Under the pieces are notes generated by a model that did not search any database, was not told the DNA's origin, and saw only the letters and a list, made by a program, of their open reading frames with translations. From contig SUZK01000007.1 in the NCBI GenBank assembly GCA_015059955.1, positions 1 through 64,000 of the forward strand: 64,000 bases of DNA, given 5' to 3'. Source of the stretch: Rikenellaceae bacterium. GTDB taxonomy: Bacteria; Bacteroidota; Bacteroidia; Bacteroidales; Rikenellaceae. Positions 52,061 to 61,093 of this stretch are shown here, piece after piece (positions within the stretch are counted from its first letter, which is position 1; each line of letters begins with the position of its first letter). The position numbers and the translations under genes are program-made.

Positions 52061-52714
52061 ATGATACACATTCTAAATCAGGAGAACTCAATCCTTAACA
52101 AGTTCCTCGCACAGATGCGCGATAAGAACATTCAGCTTGACTCGATGCGTTTCCGCCGTAACATGGAGCGTGTGGCCGAGATTATGGCATACGAGATATC
52201 AAAGACGTTGAACTACGAGACACGCATGGTCGAGACGCCACTGGGCGTTGCCGCTGTGGAGTGTATCAGCGATAAGATTGTTGTTGCGACAATCCTGCGT
52301 GCAGGCCTACCCTTCCATCAGGGTTTTCTTAACTACTTCGACGATGCCGAGAATGGCTTTGTCTCGGCATACCGTAAGAGCCGTCCCGATGGTAGCTTCA
52401 TCGTAGATGTGGAGTATGTGTCTACCTCGGCACTCACTGGCAAGACGCTTATCCTCGTAGACCCCATGCTCGCTACGGGTACGTCGCTGATGCTTGTCTA
52501 CGATGCGCTGATACGTCGTGCCGGCGAGCCTGAGCACACCCACCTTGTGGCAGCCTTCGCCTCGGAGCAGGGTGTAGACTATGTTAAGCGTCATACGTCA
52601 CCTGCAAAGTGTACGTTGTGGTGTGCGGCTGTCGACGAGGAGCTCACCTCGAAGTCGTATATCGTACCAGGCATTGGTGATGCTGGCGACTTGGCATACG
52701 GCGAGAAGCTATAA
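52061..52714 (+). CDS. upp: Uracil phosphoribosyltransferase
   Basis: A 217-residue protein. Family marks are VVATILRAGLPFHQGFLNYF, the uracil/PRPP loop VDPMLATGTSLMLVYDAL (TGTS) and the C-terminal YIVPGIGDAGDLAYG that binds uracil. It turns uracil and PRPP into UMP in pyrimidine salvage. It lies 21 bases after hflX and ends before a strong terminator. Confidence 0.93.
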   Translation: MIHILNQENSILNKFLAQMRDKNIQLDSMRFRRNMERVAEIMAYEISKTLNYETRMVETPLGVAAVECISDKIVVATILRAGLPFHQGFLNYFDDAENGFVSAYRKSRPDGSFIVDVEYVSTSALTGKTLILVDPMLATGTSLMLVYDALIRRAGEPEHTHLVAAFASEQGVDYVKRHTSPAKCTLWCAAVDEELTSKSYIVPGIGDAGDLAYGEKL

Positions 52715-52737
52715 TTGAGGTATGTATGAAATAGTTA

Positions 52738-52767
52738 GGGGTGTCAACGGTAAAAGTTGACACCCCC
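52738..52767. terminator. Terminator after upp
   Basis: GGGGTGTCAAC pairs perfectly with GTTGACACCCC around a 7-base loop. It sits between the convergent upp and HMA-protein genes. Confidence 0.9.
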
Positions 52768-52797
52768 ATTTTGTCGACCAATAGTCTTGATTGACTA

Positions 52798-53232
52798 TTA
52801 GTGCTTGTGGTTGTGGCCGTGGTCGTGACCCTCGCAGCAAGCATCCTTGCACTCCTTCTTCTCGCCACAGCAAGCATCCTTGCACTCGCCCTTGCACTCC
52901 TTCTTCTCGCCACAGCAAGCATCCTTGCAGCCCTCGCCAGCAACGCTCGCCTCAAGCTTAATCTTCTCAAAGGCCTTGATGATATTCTCGTTGTTGGTCT
53001 TTGCAGGGTCGTATGTGACGGTGACAATCTTGCTTGGCACGTCGACGCTAACCTCGCGTACGCCCTTCTCGTAAGGGATAGTCTCGTTCACCTTCTTTGC
53101 GCAACCCTCGCAGTCGATAGATGTCAAGAACTCAACGGTTACGCTCATCTTCTCGCCCTTCTTAGGCTTCTGTGCATCAGCCGTGCCGATACCGATAAGT
53201 GCCACAAGGCACATCAAAAGAATCTTCTTCAT
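52798..53232 (-). CDS. Secreted heavy-metal-associated (HMA) domain protein with Cys/His-rich tail
   Basis: A 144-residue protein. The signal peptide is KKILLMCLVALIGIGTADA. An HMA fold follows (residues about 28-95) with the metal-binding DCEGCAKKV (CxxC) and IVTVTYDPAKTNNENIIKAFEK. The tail repeats DACCGEKKECKGE-like units and ends in GHDHGHNHKH, rich in Cys and His. It would bind soft metal ions such as copper or zinc in the periplasm. It lies 82 bases downstream of the TonB receptor gene on the same strand, and with the 55,784 gene forms a metal-handling cluster. Which metal cannot be read from the sequence. Confidence 0.85.
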   Translation of the reverse strand: MKKILLMCLVALIGIGTADAQKPKKGEKMSVTVEFLTSIDCEGCAKKVNETIPYEKGVREVSVDVPSKIVTVTYDPAKTNNENIIKAFEKIKLEASVAGEGCKDACCGEKKECKGECKDACCGEKKECKDACCEGHDHGHNHKH

Positions 53233-53314
53233 ATAACTCTCTGTTTTTAAGGTTTTATTCTGCTTGTTATATTAACGCGCGGTTATACATATATATTATA
53301 TAGTATAGCTGCCA

Positions 53315-55687
53315 TTAGTAGAGGTTTAGTCGTAGGCCGATGTAGAACTTGCGACCCATCAGTGGACCCCATACCATCGACGAGTTGAAGCCGGGGTCGT
53401 AGGCCGTAGGACCCTCCATGATGATAGGCTTGTTACCATGACCCTTGCGGCCCTGCATATAGTTGGCGATATTCTCGCAACCTAAGTAGAGCGTAAGGTT
53501 GCTTATCTTGTAGCTCACCTGCGCAAAGAACATAGGGTATACGGGCGATAGGTCGGGGTTGCTCTGAGCCTTCGTAAGGTCACCATCGAGCTGAGGTAGA
53601 CGCATCGGGCCGTTAATCTGCGCTGTAGCATCGAATACCCAACGGCGTACGGCATACTGGATGTTGATAAGACCCTTGTAGCGCGATGTCAATGGGCGCT
53701 CCACGAGGTACTTCTCGCCGTCACGCTCCAAGGTCATCTTGGCGTTGGTGTAGCGGAACGTTGCGAAGAGGTCGAAGCCCTTGAATGGTGTCCAGTTGAA
53801 GTCAATCTGATAGTTATCGGTAAACGACTTGCTGTAGCTGTTGTAGATAAGCGTCGTGTTGTCCGCCGTCTCCTGGTCGAAGACCATGGTGTTGAAGAAC
53901 TGCGTGCGGAAGTAGTCGAAGCTGATGGTAGCCTGGTCGTCGTAGGCAAGACGGAAGGTCTGCGAGATGCTACCACCAAATGTGGCTGCTGCCTCCATAT
54001 CGTCGCTAAGACCTGCGAACTTGATATTGCGCGACGTGGTCATCATCCAGATGTTATCCGTAACTAAGTTCTGACGACGGTAGCCCATACCTGCCGAGGC
54101 ACGAAGTGTGGTGCGTGGGGTGATGCTCCAACGGATGTGCGAACGTGGGGTGAAGAGGAACTTACCCTTGTTGTCGTAGTAGTAGTACTTGCCATTAGTC
54201 ATCGAGTAGTCGCCACGAACACCAACAACCAACGAGAACTTCTCCTCGATGTTGTAGGTATACTCGGCAAAGATGCCTGGCTCGGCAAGAACAGACTTAC
54301 CCACAAAGTCCCATGGCTGGGTGATGGCGCCAGTTGCGTCTACACCCTTCTGGATGTAGTTGTTGTTCATCATGCGCACATATGCCGAGGCGCCCACGTT
54401 GAGCGACGAGCGCTCGGTGAAGTAGTGGGCATAGGTACCACTGAAGCGGAACGTATTCTCGGTGACGTCTACGGTATTAAGGCCGAAATACGAGTCGGTG
54501 AGGTAGTTGTCGTAGTCGAGAATCATCGCAAAGTTGTTCTGCACAGCATCGTCGGGGTTACCCGTAAAGCTCTTCTCTGGGCCGATAGGAATACCGAGCT
54601 TGGCGTATGCGTTGATGTTGCGGTTGTGAATCTTTGAGCCGTAAGGGGTGCCGAGAGGGTTGCTCAAAAGCTCGTCGTACATATCCTTGCGATACTCCAT
54701 CTGGCCACCTACGCGGTTCTCGTTAACCACCTTCCAGCCCCAGCGTAGCTGTATGCCGTCGGGTGTCTGCCACAACCACTTGTTTGCCACGTTAATCTGG
54801 TTAGCCTTGGGCATATCCACAAAGCCGTCGCCATTCATATCGTGGCGCGAGGTGTCGAGTGAGCCGTGTGCCATGATGACTGTTGAGAGGCTCTTATCCT
54901 TCTTCAAAGGTATTGCTGACGATACGTTAATCTCAGGACGAAGCTCCGAGTCGAAGTAGAGGTTGAGGAAGAAGCGCTCGTCGTCAGTAGGCTTGCGGTG
55001 CTCAAGGTTAATCTGACCTGTGATAGCCTCGTGACCCGCGGTTACCGATGCAACACCCTTAGATACCTGTATGGAGTTGAGCCACATGCCAGGGGTATAG
55101 CTGAGGCCGTAGGCAGCACCAGCACCCTGCATAATAGGGCGGTTCTCATCCAATATCTGAGTGTATGTGCCTGCCAAGCCGAGCATCTTAATCTGACGAG
55201 CTCCCGAGATAGCGTCGCTATAACCTACGGTCACAGATGCCGAGTTCTCGAACGACTCGGCCAACGAGCAACATGCCATCTTACAGAGGCCTGCAAACGA
55301 TATCTGCTCCTTGCGGGTGATGCCACTTGCGCTGGCATAGTTGCCGCGCTGCATGCCCTCGACAACAACCTCCTCGATGCCTGTTGCTGAGGGTTTAAGG
55401 GCGATGTTTATATTGTTGATATCCTTGTTGCTCATATCCTGCTCCTGGGTGTCGTAGCCGAGGAAGTCGATGACGAGCGTGTCGAAGCCACTGACGCGCT
55501 TAATCGAGAATGAGCCGTCGGCGGTAGATGTGGCACCGGCGGTGGTGTTCTTCCAATATACCGTTGCACCAATGAGTGGCTCGTTGGTGTCGGCATCAAC
55601 AATCTTACCTGTTACTGTGCGCTGGGCAACTGCAATCATAGGTAGGCAGAGCAGTGCCATAAACAGCGTTAATATTGATTTTTTCAT
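53315..55687 (-). CDS. TonB-dependent outer-membrane receptor, probable metal or metallophore receptor
   Basis: A 790-residue protein with a signal peptide (ILTLFMALLCLPMIAVAQ). A CarboxypepD-like beta-sandwich follows (VTGKIVDADTNEPLIGATVYWKN..GSFSIKRV). The plug has FAGLCKMACCSLAESFENSASVTVGYSDAISGARQIKMLG, where the CKMACC cysteines recall receptors found beside HMA proteins. The 22-strand barrel ends in GRKFYIGLRLNLY, with a terminal aromatic residue. It imports a ligand using TonB energy. Its neighbours, an HMA protein and a His/Cys-rich protein, make a copper- or zinc-related ligand likely. No SusD partner is present. Confidence 0.9.
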   Translation of the reverse strand: MKKSILTLFMALLCLPMIAVAQRTVTGKIVDADTNEPLIGATVYWKNTTAGATSTADGSFSIKRVSGFDTLVIDFLGYDTQEQDMSNKDINNINIALKPSATGIEEVVVEGMQRGNYASASGITRKEQISFAGLCKMACCSLAESFENSASVTVGYSDAISGARQIKMLGLAGTYTQILDENRPIMQGAGAAYGLSYTPGMWLNSIQVSKGVASVTAGHEAITGQINLEHRKPTDDERFFLNLYFDSELRPEINVSSAIPLKKDKSLSTVIMAHGSLDTSRHDMNGDGFVDMPKANQINVANKWLWQTPDGIQLRWGWKVVNENRVGGQMEYRKDMYDELLSNPLGTPYGSKIHNRNINAYAKLGIPIGPEKSFTGNPDDAVQNNFAMILDYDNYLTDSYFGLNTVDVTENTFRFSGTYAHYFTERSSLNVGASAYVRMMNNNYIQKGVDATGAITQPWDFVGKSVLAEPGIFAEYTYNIEEKFSLVVGVRGDYSMTNGKYYYYDNKGKFLFTPRSHIRWSITPRTTLRASAGMGYRRQNLVTDNIWMMTTSRNIKFAGLSDDMEAAATFGGSISQTFRLAYDDQATISFDYFRTQFFNTMVFDQETADNTTLIYNSYSKSFTDNYQIDFNWTPFKGFDLFATFRYTNAKMTLERDGEKYLVERPLTSRYKGLINIQYAVRRWVFDATAQINGPMRLPQLDGDLTKAQSNPDLSPVYPMFFAQVSYKISNLTLYLGCENIANYMQGRKGHGNKPIIMEGPTAYDPGFNSSMVWGPLMGRKFYIGLRLNLY

Positions 55688-55783
55688 TTTGATTTGTTTG
55701 GTCTAATTAACTAAATATCAGCGTGTCCGAGTTGTGTGGGCACAACTATATTAGCGTCATCGTAGGGCGTTGACGCTCAGTGC

Positions 55784-56227
55784 TTAGGCCATGACGGGTG
55801 GTGCTCTCAGCCCCCCAGTTTCGATGAGTGCCGCCAATAGCGGCGTGGCTTCATCGCCCTGTGTCGGGCCACGAAGCGTCGTGGAATTTATGGACTCTGA
55901 GACATACTCCTCGCTGATAAGCATGGGTGATAGTATCAGCGTGAGGAGCTGTGATGCGCGCGAGTCGTTACGCTCGCTGCTTGCAATAAAGTCGGTGTGG
56001 TTGTCACCAAGGATAGGGTGGTGATGGCTACAACAATCCTCGCCTATTGTGAGGTTGTTGCAGTGGCATCCTCCGCCACAGCAGCCATCGTTGTGCTCAT
56101 GCTCATGGTGCTCATGGTGGTGGTGATGCTGGTGGTCGCAGGTGATAATCGATAGGGATGACATCGATGTTGCAGTGATGTATATCACCGCCAACAAAAA
56201 TGCATATATCAATCTTCTCTGCCTCAT
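55784..56227 (-). CDS. Small His/Cys-rich secreted or membrane protein of the metal cluster
   Basis: A 147-residue protein. The hydrophobic start (RRLIYAFLLAVIYITATSMSS) is a signal peptide or anchor. Then comes a metal-binding stretch DHQHHHHHEHHEHEHNDGCCGGGCHC, and later EDCCSHHHP. The C-terminal 60 residues are ordinary polar sequence. It is the first gene in a minus-strand series with the TonB receptor (96 bases away) and the HMA protein. It may act as a metal sink or chaperone feeding the system. It is not a family I can name. Confidence 0.7.
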   Translation of the reverse strand: MRQRRLIYAFLLAVIYITATSMSSLSIITCDHQHHHHHEHHEHEHNDGCCGGGCHCNNLTIGEDCCSHHHPILGDNHTDFIASSERNDSRASQLLTLILSPMLISEEYVSESINSTTLRGPTQGDEATPLLAALIETGGLRAPPVMA

Positions 56228-56239
56228 TTCGTTCGTCTA

Positions 56240-56506
56240 CTACTCAACAAGTCCGCACTCCTCGAGGCGGTCGAGCCATCGTGCTGCGTCGTGCTGTGCT
56301 ACCTCGTCATCAATGCCGTAGTGCTCGGCAAGAAGGTTGGCAACAACCACCGCATCGAACTCTTTGCCCTCTATGGCGCGCCATAAATATAGAGCACTCT
56401 CGTTGAGAGATATTATCTTTGTAAGGTTGCTTCCAAGCTCGCCCTGCATGATTACTACATGCTCGCCAGCCATCTCGCGGACCTTATATTGCTTCTTGAT
56501 TCTCAT
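56240..56506 (-). CDS. PqqD-family (RRE-like) protein
   Basis: 88 residues from the ATG at 56,506 (RIKKQYKVREMAGEHVVI). The frame stays open far upstream but that part covers recQ and the promoters. Pattern of the PqqD/RRE fold: three strands with the MAGEHVVI turn, LNESALYLWRAIEGKEFDAVVVANLLAEHYG and DAARWLDRLEECGLVE. Many Bacteroidetes encode such single-domain proteins without PQQ or peptide-modifying genes; no radical SAM gene is adjacent. Minus-strand promoter TATCTTTG at 56,529-56,536. It ends 12 bases before the start of the His/Cys-rich gene and may be in the same transcript. Confidence 0.85.
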   Translation of the reverse strand: MRIKKQYKVREMAGEHVVIMQGELGSNLTKIISLNESALYLWRAIEGKEFDAVVVANLLAEHYGIDDEVAQHDAARWLDRLEECGLVE

Positions 56507-56528
56507 CAATATAACTATTATAACGCGG

Positions 56529-56575
56529 CAAAGATAAGAAAAAAGTTTATCTACACCAAAAAAAATGTATCTTTG
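56529..56575. promoter_or_regulatory. Divergent promoter pair between the PqqD-like gene and recQ
   Basis: The minus-strand TATCTTTG (56,529-56,536) faces the PqqD-like gene and the plus-strand TATCTTTG (56,568-56,575) faces recQ. The two -7 elements are only 31 bases apart, so their -33 regions overlap and polymerases would exclude each other. Confidence 0.55.
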
Positions 56576-58508
56576 TAGTGTGAATGAGATAAAGCAACAT
56601 ACGACCGAGTCATCTATAAGTATAGATGAAGTACTCTCCAAGTGGTGGGGGTATAGCGATTTTCGCCCTATGCAGCGCGAGATTATCGAGTCGGTGTTGG
56701 CCGGCCGCGATACCCTTGCGTTGATGCCTACGGGTGGTGGTAAGTCACTAACGTACCAGGTGCCAGCCCTCGCTATGGAGGGTCTGACAATTGTCATCAC
56801 GCCTCTTATCGCCTTGATGAAGGACCAGGTGGATGCCCTGCGTAAGCGAGGTATCTCGGCTGTCGCCGTGCACTCGGGCATGGAGTCGCGACACATAGAG
56901 ATAGCGCTCGACAACTGCACCTATGGCGATGTCAAGATGTTGTATATCTCACCCGAGCGTCTTGCTACCGATGCCTTTCGGGTGCGTCTGTTGCGCATGA
57001 ATGTAGCACTTGTTGCTGTCGACGAGGCACACTGTATCTCGCAGTGGGGCTACGATTTTAGACCCTCGTATCTGCGTATTGCCGAGGTGCGCCGACAAAT
57101 CCCCAATGCCACGTTCCTCGCGCTAACAGCCTCTGCCACAGACCTCGTAGCTAAGGATATCATGACGCACTTGGGCTTCAAGGAGCACCATATCATACGC
57201 TCGAGCTTCGCGCGCCCCAACCTGTCGTACTCGGTGCGTATGGTCGATGATAAGTATCAGCAGTTGTTGCGTGTGATAAACAATGTCGAGGGAGCGGGTA
57301 TCGTCTATATGCGTACTCGCGAGGGGTGCGAGCGCCTTGTTGAGCAACTCAAGGCAGACGACATAAGCGCCAACTTCTATCATGCTGGGTTGCCCGCCTT
57401 GGAGCGCTCCCTAAGACAGGATGACTGGCAGGCGGGTAGAGTGCGTATCATGGTGGCTACCAATGCCTTCGGCATGGGTATCGATAAGTCCGACGTGCGC
57501 TTCGTCGTCCACTACTCGATGTGCGACTCATTGGAGGCATACTACCAGGAGGCGGGACGTGCTGGCCGTGATGGTAAGCGCAGCTACGCCGTGTTGCTAC
57601 TATCGCCCGACGATGCTACGCAGATTAAGCGACGCTTCGAGGCGGAGTTCCCGCCGATTAATGATATACGCCACATCTACGAGCGTATTGCCAACTACCT
57701 GCAAGTTGCCATTGGCGATGGTGCGGGGGCATCGTTCGTATTCAATATATACGACTTCTGCCACCGTGAGAAGCTCTCGGTGGGCAAGGTTGCAAGTGCC
57801 GTTAAGTTGCTGGAACAGAATGGCTATATGATGCTTCTTGATGAGGACGACTCACCCGCAAAGATGATGTTTGAGTGTAGCCGCGATGCACTATATAGGG
57901 TCGAGGCAGGGGGCAACGATATGGATATTATGCTGCGCACGATACTCAGAATGTACGATGGCATATTCACCACGTTTCGTACCATTGATGAGTTGCAGAT
58001 TGCCAGCATCTCGGGTCTTAGCGTAGAGCGCGTTCACGAGCTTATGAAGATGTTATGGCGAATGCATATCATTCGCTACATACCCTCGAACAGCTCACCA
58101 ATGATACATCTGCTTATGGAGCGCCTGCCTACCAAAGACCTCTATATCGCGCCTGAAACATATAAGCATCGCTATGAGCTTATATATGAGCGCTTTAATA
58201 GCATGGTTGAGTACGCCACGGCTACCAATCGTTGTCGTAGTGTGATTGTAGAGAACTATTTTGGCGACGTTAATGCCAAAGAGTGTGGCGTGTGTGACTG
58301 GTGTCTCAGTCGTAAGCGTCAGCAAAAAAGTAACTATGGTATTGAAAATCAGGTCATAGATATATTAAAATGCTCGTCGAAGAGCGTCAAGGAGGTGGTC
58401 TCCGAGATTAGCGGACGTCCCGAGGATATTGTCGAAGTGATAGACAAAATGGTGCGTGCCTCGACAATTTGCATCACCGAAGGTGGTAAACTAAAAATAA
58501 ATATGTAA
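56565..58508 (+). CDS. recQ: RecQ-family ATP-dependent DNA helicase
   Basis: Up to 647 residues. Marks: WGYSDFRPMQREIIESVLAGRD (Q motif), Walker A LALMPTGGGKSLTYQVPA, LVAVDEAHCISQWGYDFRPSYLRI, ATNAFGMGIDKSDVRFVVHY, EAGRAGRDGKRSYAVLL, then a zinc region with VENYFGDVNAKECGVCDWC. No HRDC domain follows, so it is a short RecQ. It unwinds recombination intermediates 3' to 5'. The only in-frame ATG (56,565) overlaps the promoter's -7 element, so the transcript should start after it. The next possible start is a GTG at 56,580, almost at the predicted transcript start, which would make the mRNA leaderless. Confidence 0.9.
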   Translation: MYLCSVNEIKQHTTESSISIDEVLSKWWGYSDFRPMQREIIESVLAGRDTLALMPTGGGKSLTYQVPALAMEGLTIVITPLIALMKDQVDALRKRGISAVAVHSGMESRHIEIALDNCTYGDVKMLYISPERLATDAFRVRLLRMNVALVAVDEAHCISQWGYDFRPSYLRIAEVRRQIPNATFLALTASATDLVAKDIMTHLGFKEHHIIRSSFARPNLSYSVRMVDDKYQQLLRVINNVEGAGIVYMRTREGCERLVEQLKADDISANFYHAGLPALERSLRQDDWQAGRVRIMVATNAFGMGIDKSDVRFVVHYSMCDSLEAYYQEAGRAGRDGKRSYAVLLLSPDDATQIKRRFEAEFPPINDIRHIYERIANYLQVAIGDGAGASFVFNIYDFCHREKLSVGKVASAVKLLEQNGYMMLLDEDDSPAKMMFECSRDALYRVEAGGNDMDIMLRTILRMYDGIFTTFRTIDELQIASISGLSVERVHELMKMLWRMHIIRYIPSNSSPMIHLLMERLPTKDLYIAPETYKHRYELIYERFNSMVEYATATNRCRSVIVENYFGDVNAKECGVCDWCLSRKRQQKSNYGIENQVIDILKCSSKSVKEVVSEISGRPEDIVEVIDKMVRASTICITEGGKLKINM

Positions 58509-58569
58509 ATTTGCGCCTTCAGAGGGGTCGAGTGCTCACTCTGTTGATTGTGAAAATGAAATAGATAGT

Positions 58570-59277
58570 ATGGCGTATCAACCAACCATAGATAACGATA
58601 GTGTTGCGGCACTCCCCGCAGCCCGCTTCGACGGGCGTATTGTCGTTGTCGACAGGGAGGAGATGGTTGAGGCTGCGTGCAACGACTTGCAGCGCTACGA
58701 TATGATAGGCTTCGATACGGAGACACGACCATCGTTTCGCGCTGGTGTGAGCTATAAGGTATCGCTGTTGCAGCTCTCGACACCCGATGTATGCTATCTC
58801 TTTCGCCTCTGCCGCGTGCGTCTTTCAAACCCGATACTCAAGATATTGGGCTCACGTCGCATTCTCAAGGTGGGTGTTGATGTGGGTGGCGATATACGTG
58901 CGCTTCACGCCCTGCGCCACTTCAAGGCTGATGGCTTTGTCGACCTGCAAACCGAGGCGCCACGTTGGGGTATCGAGGAGAAGAGCCTACGTAAGCTCTC
59001 GGCCGTAGTCCTCGGCATGCGCATATCTAAGGCACAGCGCCTGAGTAACTGGGAGGCGGGTGTGCTCACCGAGCAGCAGCGAGAGTATGCTGCAACCGAT
59101 GCATGGGTGTCGCTGCACCTCTTGGAGCGTATGATGGCTGATGAACCACGCGAGGGTGAGCTGACAATAATAGCGTCGGAGGGCGAGGAGCGAAGAGAGG
59201 TGAAACAGCATACAAAGCCGTCGCGAGCATCGCGTCGCCATTTTTCACATAAGAGAAGTTCGGCAAATAGTAAATAG
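58570..59277 (+). CDS. DnaQ/RNase D-like 3'-5' exonuclease domain protein
   Basis: A 235-residue protein. It is a DEDDy exonuclease by motif: Exo I MIGFDTETRPSFRAG, Exo II region RILKVGVDVGGDIRALHAL, Exo III YAATDAWVSLHLLERM with Tyr four residues before Asp. The C-terminal 40 residues are basic and probably disordered (SRASRRHFSHKRSSANSK). It may act on RNA or DNA ends; the exact substrate is unknown. It lies 61 bases after recQ and two bases before the rRNA methyltransferase gene, so the three may be one operon. Confidence 0.88.
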   Translation: MAYQPTIDNDSVAALPAARFDGRIVVVDREEMVEAACNDLQRYDMIGFDTETRPSFRAGVSYKVSLLQLSTPDVCYLFRLCRVRLSNPILKILGSRRILKVGVDVGGDIRALHALRHFKADGFVDLQTEAPRWGIEEKSLRKLSAVVLGMRISKAQRLSNWEAGVLTEQQREYAATDAWVSLHLLERMMADEPREGELTIIASEGEERREVKQHTKPSRASRRHFSHKRSSANSK

Positions 59278-59279
59278 TT

Positions 59280-60491
59280 ATGAGTAAGGAGCGTATTATG
59301 ACAACAGTGCAGCTGCGTCGTGGCAAGGAGGAGTCGTTGCTACGTCGCCACCCATGGGTATTCTCAGGCGCTATCGAGCGTATCATCGAGGGCGATAAGC
59401 CTCTTGGTGAGGGCGATGTTGTCGATGTTATCACCAAGCAGGGCGACTTCATCGCTCGTGGCCACTACCAGATAGGCTCTATCGCCGTGCGTGTACTCAG
59501 CTTCGAGCGCGTAGCCATCGACCAGGCGTGGTGGAACGAGCGCATTGCCGAGGCGAAGCACTTGCGCGAGGCATTGGGTATGGTCGCCGATGCCACCACG
59601 ACGTGCTATCGTCTGGTGCATGGCGAGGGCGATATGCTCCCAGGCTTGGTTGTAGATATATATGGCGCTGTGGCTGTTGTGCAGTGCCACTCTGTGGGTA
59701 TGTACCTCTCGCGTCAGAGTATTGCCGAGGCTATACGTGAGGCTTATGGCGATGCTATCGAGGCCATATACGATAAGAGCTCGCAGACGTTGCCCTATAA
59801 GGCGGAGCTTGGCGCTATTGATGGCTATCTGTGGGGTAGCTCATCGCATGGCGACCGCGAGGTATTGGAGAATGGTCTTAGGTTTAAGGTCAACTGGGAG
59901 GAGGGTCAGAAGACAGGCTTCTTCATCGACCAGCGCGTAAATCGCGACTTGGTGCGTGCCTACGCTCGTGGCCGTAAGGTGCTCAATACCTTCTGCTATA
60001 CAGGAGGTTTCTCGGTGGCAGCCTTGGCGGGTGGTGCTCGCGAGGTGGTATCTATCGACCTCTCGGAGCGTGCTGTGAAGCTTGCCGACGAAAATGTACG
60101 CCTTAACTTCGGTGATGAGGCGGCTCATGAGGCTATCGCCTGCAATGCTGTCGAGTATTTGAAGGATATCGACGATAGCTACGATATGATTATCCTCGAC
60201 CCTCCAGCATTCGCCAAGCACCATAAGGTGTTGGGTAATGCGCTTCAGGGATACAAGAAGATTAACGTGCGCGCCATGCAGAAGATACGCCCAGGGGGTA
60301 TTCTCTTTACCTTCTCGTGCTCGCAGGCCGTAAGCCGCGACCTCTTCCGCACAACGATATTCACCTCGGCGGCAATAGCTGGCCGCAAGGTGCGCATCAT
60401 AGGTCAGCTGACACAGCCTGCCGACCACCCAATTAACATATATCACCCCGAGGGTGAGTACCTCAAGGGCTTGGTTGTCTACGTCGAGTAG
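59280..60491 (+). CDS. RlmI-like class I rRNA methyltransferase with PUA domain
   Basis: A 403-residue protein. Residues 1-80 form the PUA domain (VQLRRGKEESLLRRHPWVFSGAIERI, GDFIARGHYQIGSIAVRVL). The catalytic part has NWEEGQKTGFFIDQRVNRDLV, SAM motif VLNTFCYTGGFSVAAL, VVSIDLSERAVKLA, and IILDPPAFAKHHKVLGNALQGYKKIN, where DPPAF is motif IV. Family members methylate C5 of cytosine in 23S rRNA (RlmI, C1962). A second ATG seven codons in (MTTVQLRRG) could be the real start. The gene follows the exonuclease gene by two bases. Confidence 0.9.
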   Translation: MSKERIMTTVQLRRGKEESLLRRHPWVFSGAIERIIEGDKPLGEGDVVDVITKQGDFIARGHYQIGSIAVRVLSFERVAIDQAWWNERIAEAKHLREALGMVADATTTCYRLVHGEGDMLPGLVVDIYGAVAVVQCHSVGMYLSRQSIAEAIREAYGDAIEAIYDKSSQTLPYKAELGAIDGYLWGSSSHGDREVLENGLRFKVNWEEGQKTGFFIDQRVNRDLVRAYARGRKVLNTFCYTGGFSVAALAGGAREVVSIDLSERAVKLADENVRLNFGDEAAHEAIACNAVEYLKDIDDSYDMIILDPPAFAKHHKVLGNALQGYKKINVRAMQKIRPGGILFTFSCSQAVSRDLFRTTIFTSAAIAGRKVRIIGQLTQPADHPINIYHPEGEYLKGLVVYVE

Positions 60492-60539
60492 TTGCGACCT
60501 AAGGATGTGAGATACAAATAAATATTAACTAATAGACAA

Positions 60540-61088
60540 ATGATGAAGAGATTTTTTTTAGTAGCCGCCGTAGCCATGTTCATGGTGTCGTGTGGTGGCG
60601 ACGAAGAGATTAAACTCGACGATCAGAATGGCTTTCACCAGGCATTGAGCATGGGTGCTAAGCAAGGTACTGCAGTTCGCAAGGCCGAGAGCTACGACGA
60701 GTTTAAGGAGTGCCGCAAGAGTGTTGAGAAGCATGCCGATGCCTTCAAGACGCAGCTTGGTGGTGAGTGCTACTTGGCATATTTGAAGGCTGTCGTTTCG
60801 GCCATCAATGGCAATGTAATCACCGAGAGCGATATCGACAAGGATGCCGATATCATCACCATCCGTAAGTTCTATAACACCCTTGGCGAGGAGGAAGAGT
60901 TGGGAGCTGACCCCATGGCGCAGCTCGGCTATGACTATGGCTCAAAACTTAAGTATGCCACGAGCAAGGAGGAGTATCTCAAGCTCTGGGACGAGGTGGT
61001 AGCCAAGGAGGCGGAGCTCCTCAAGTCTGGTAATAAGGCGGAGTATGTCGCCTTTGTTAGTTCTCTTCTTGATTTTGTAAATGAGTAG
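60540..61088 (+). CDS. Small lipoprotein of unknown function
   Basis: A 182-residue protein. The lipobox MKRFFLVAAVAMFMVSCGG gives a lipidated Cys. The mature part is helical and charged (ESYDEFKECRKSVEKHADAFKTQ, GNVITESDIDKDADIITIRKF, YATSKEEYLKLWDEVVAKEAELLKSG). I do not recognise the family. It precedes the 61,094 gene by five bases, and both products look like helical envelope proteins, so they may work together. Confidence 0.65.
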   Translation: MMKRFFLVAAVAMFMVSCGGDEEIKLDDQNGFHQALSMGAKQGTAVRKAESYDEFKECRKSVEKHADAFKTQLGGECYLAYLKAVVSAINGNVITESDIDKDADIITIRKFYNTLGEEEELGADPMAQLGYDYGSKLKYATSKEEYLKLWDEVVAKEAELLKSGNKAEYVAFVSSLLDFVNE

Positions 61089-61093
61089 TAGCT

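Noticed and set aside
55688..55783. Cobalamin-type riboswitch before the TonB receptor
   Set aside because: The 96-base gap is too short and no B12-box sequence is seen.
56507..56920. N-terminal extension of the PqqD-like protein
   Set aside because: It would read through the divergent promoters and the 5' end of recQ on the opposite strand.
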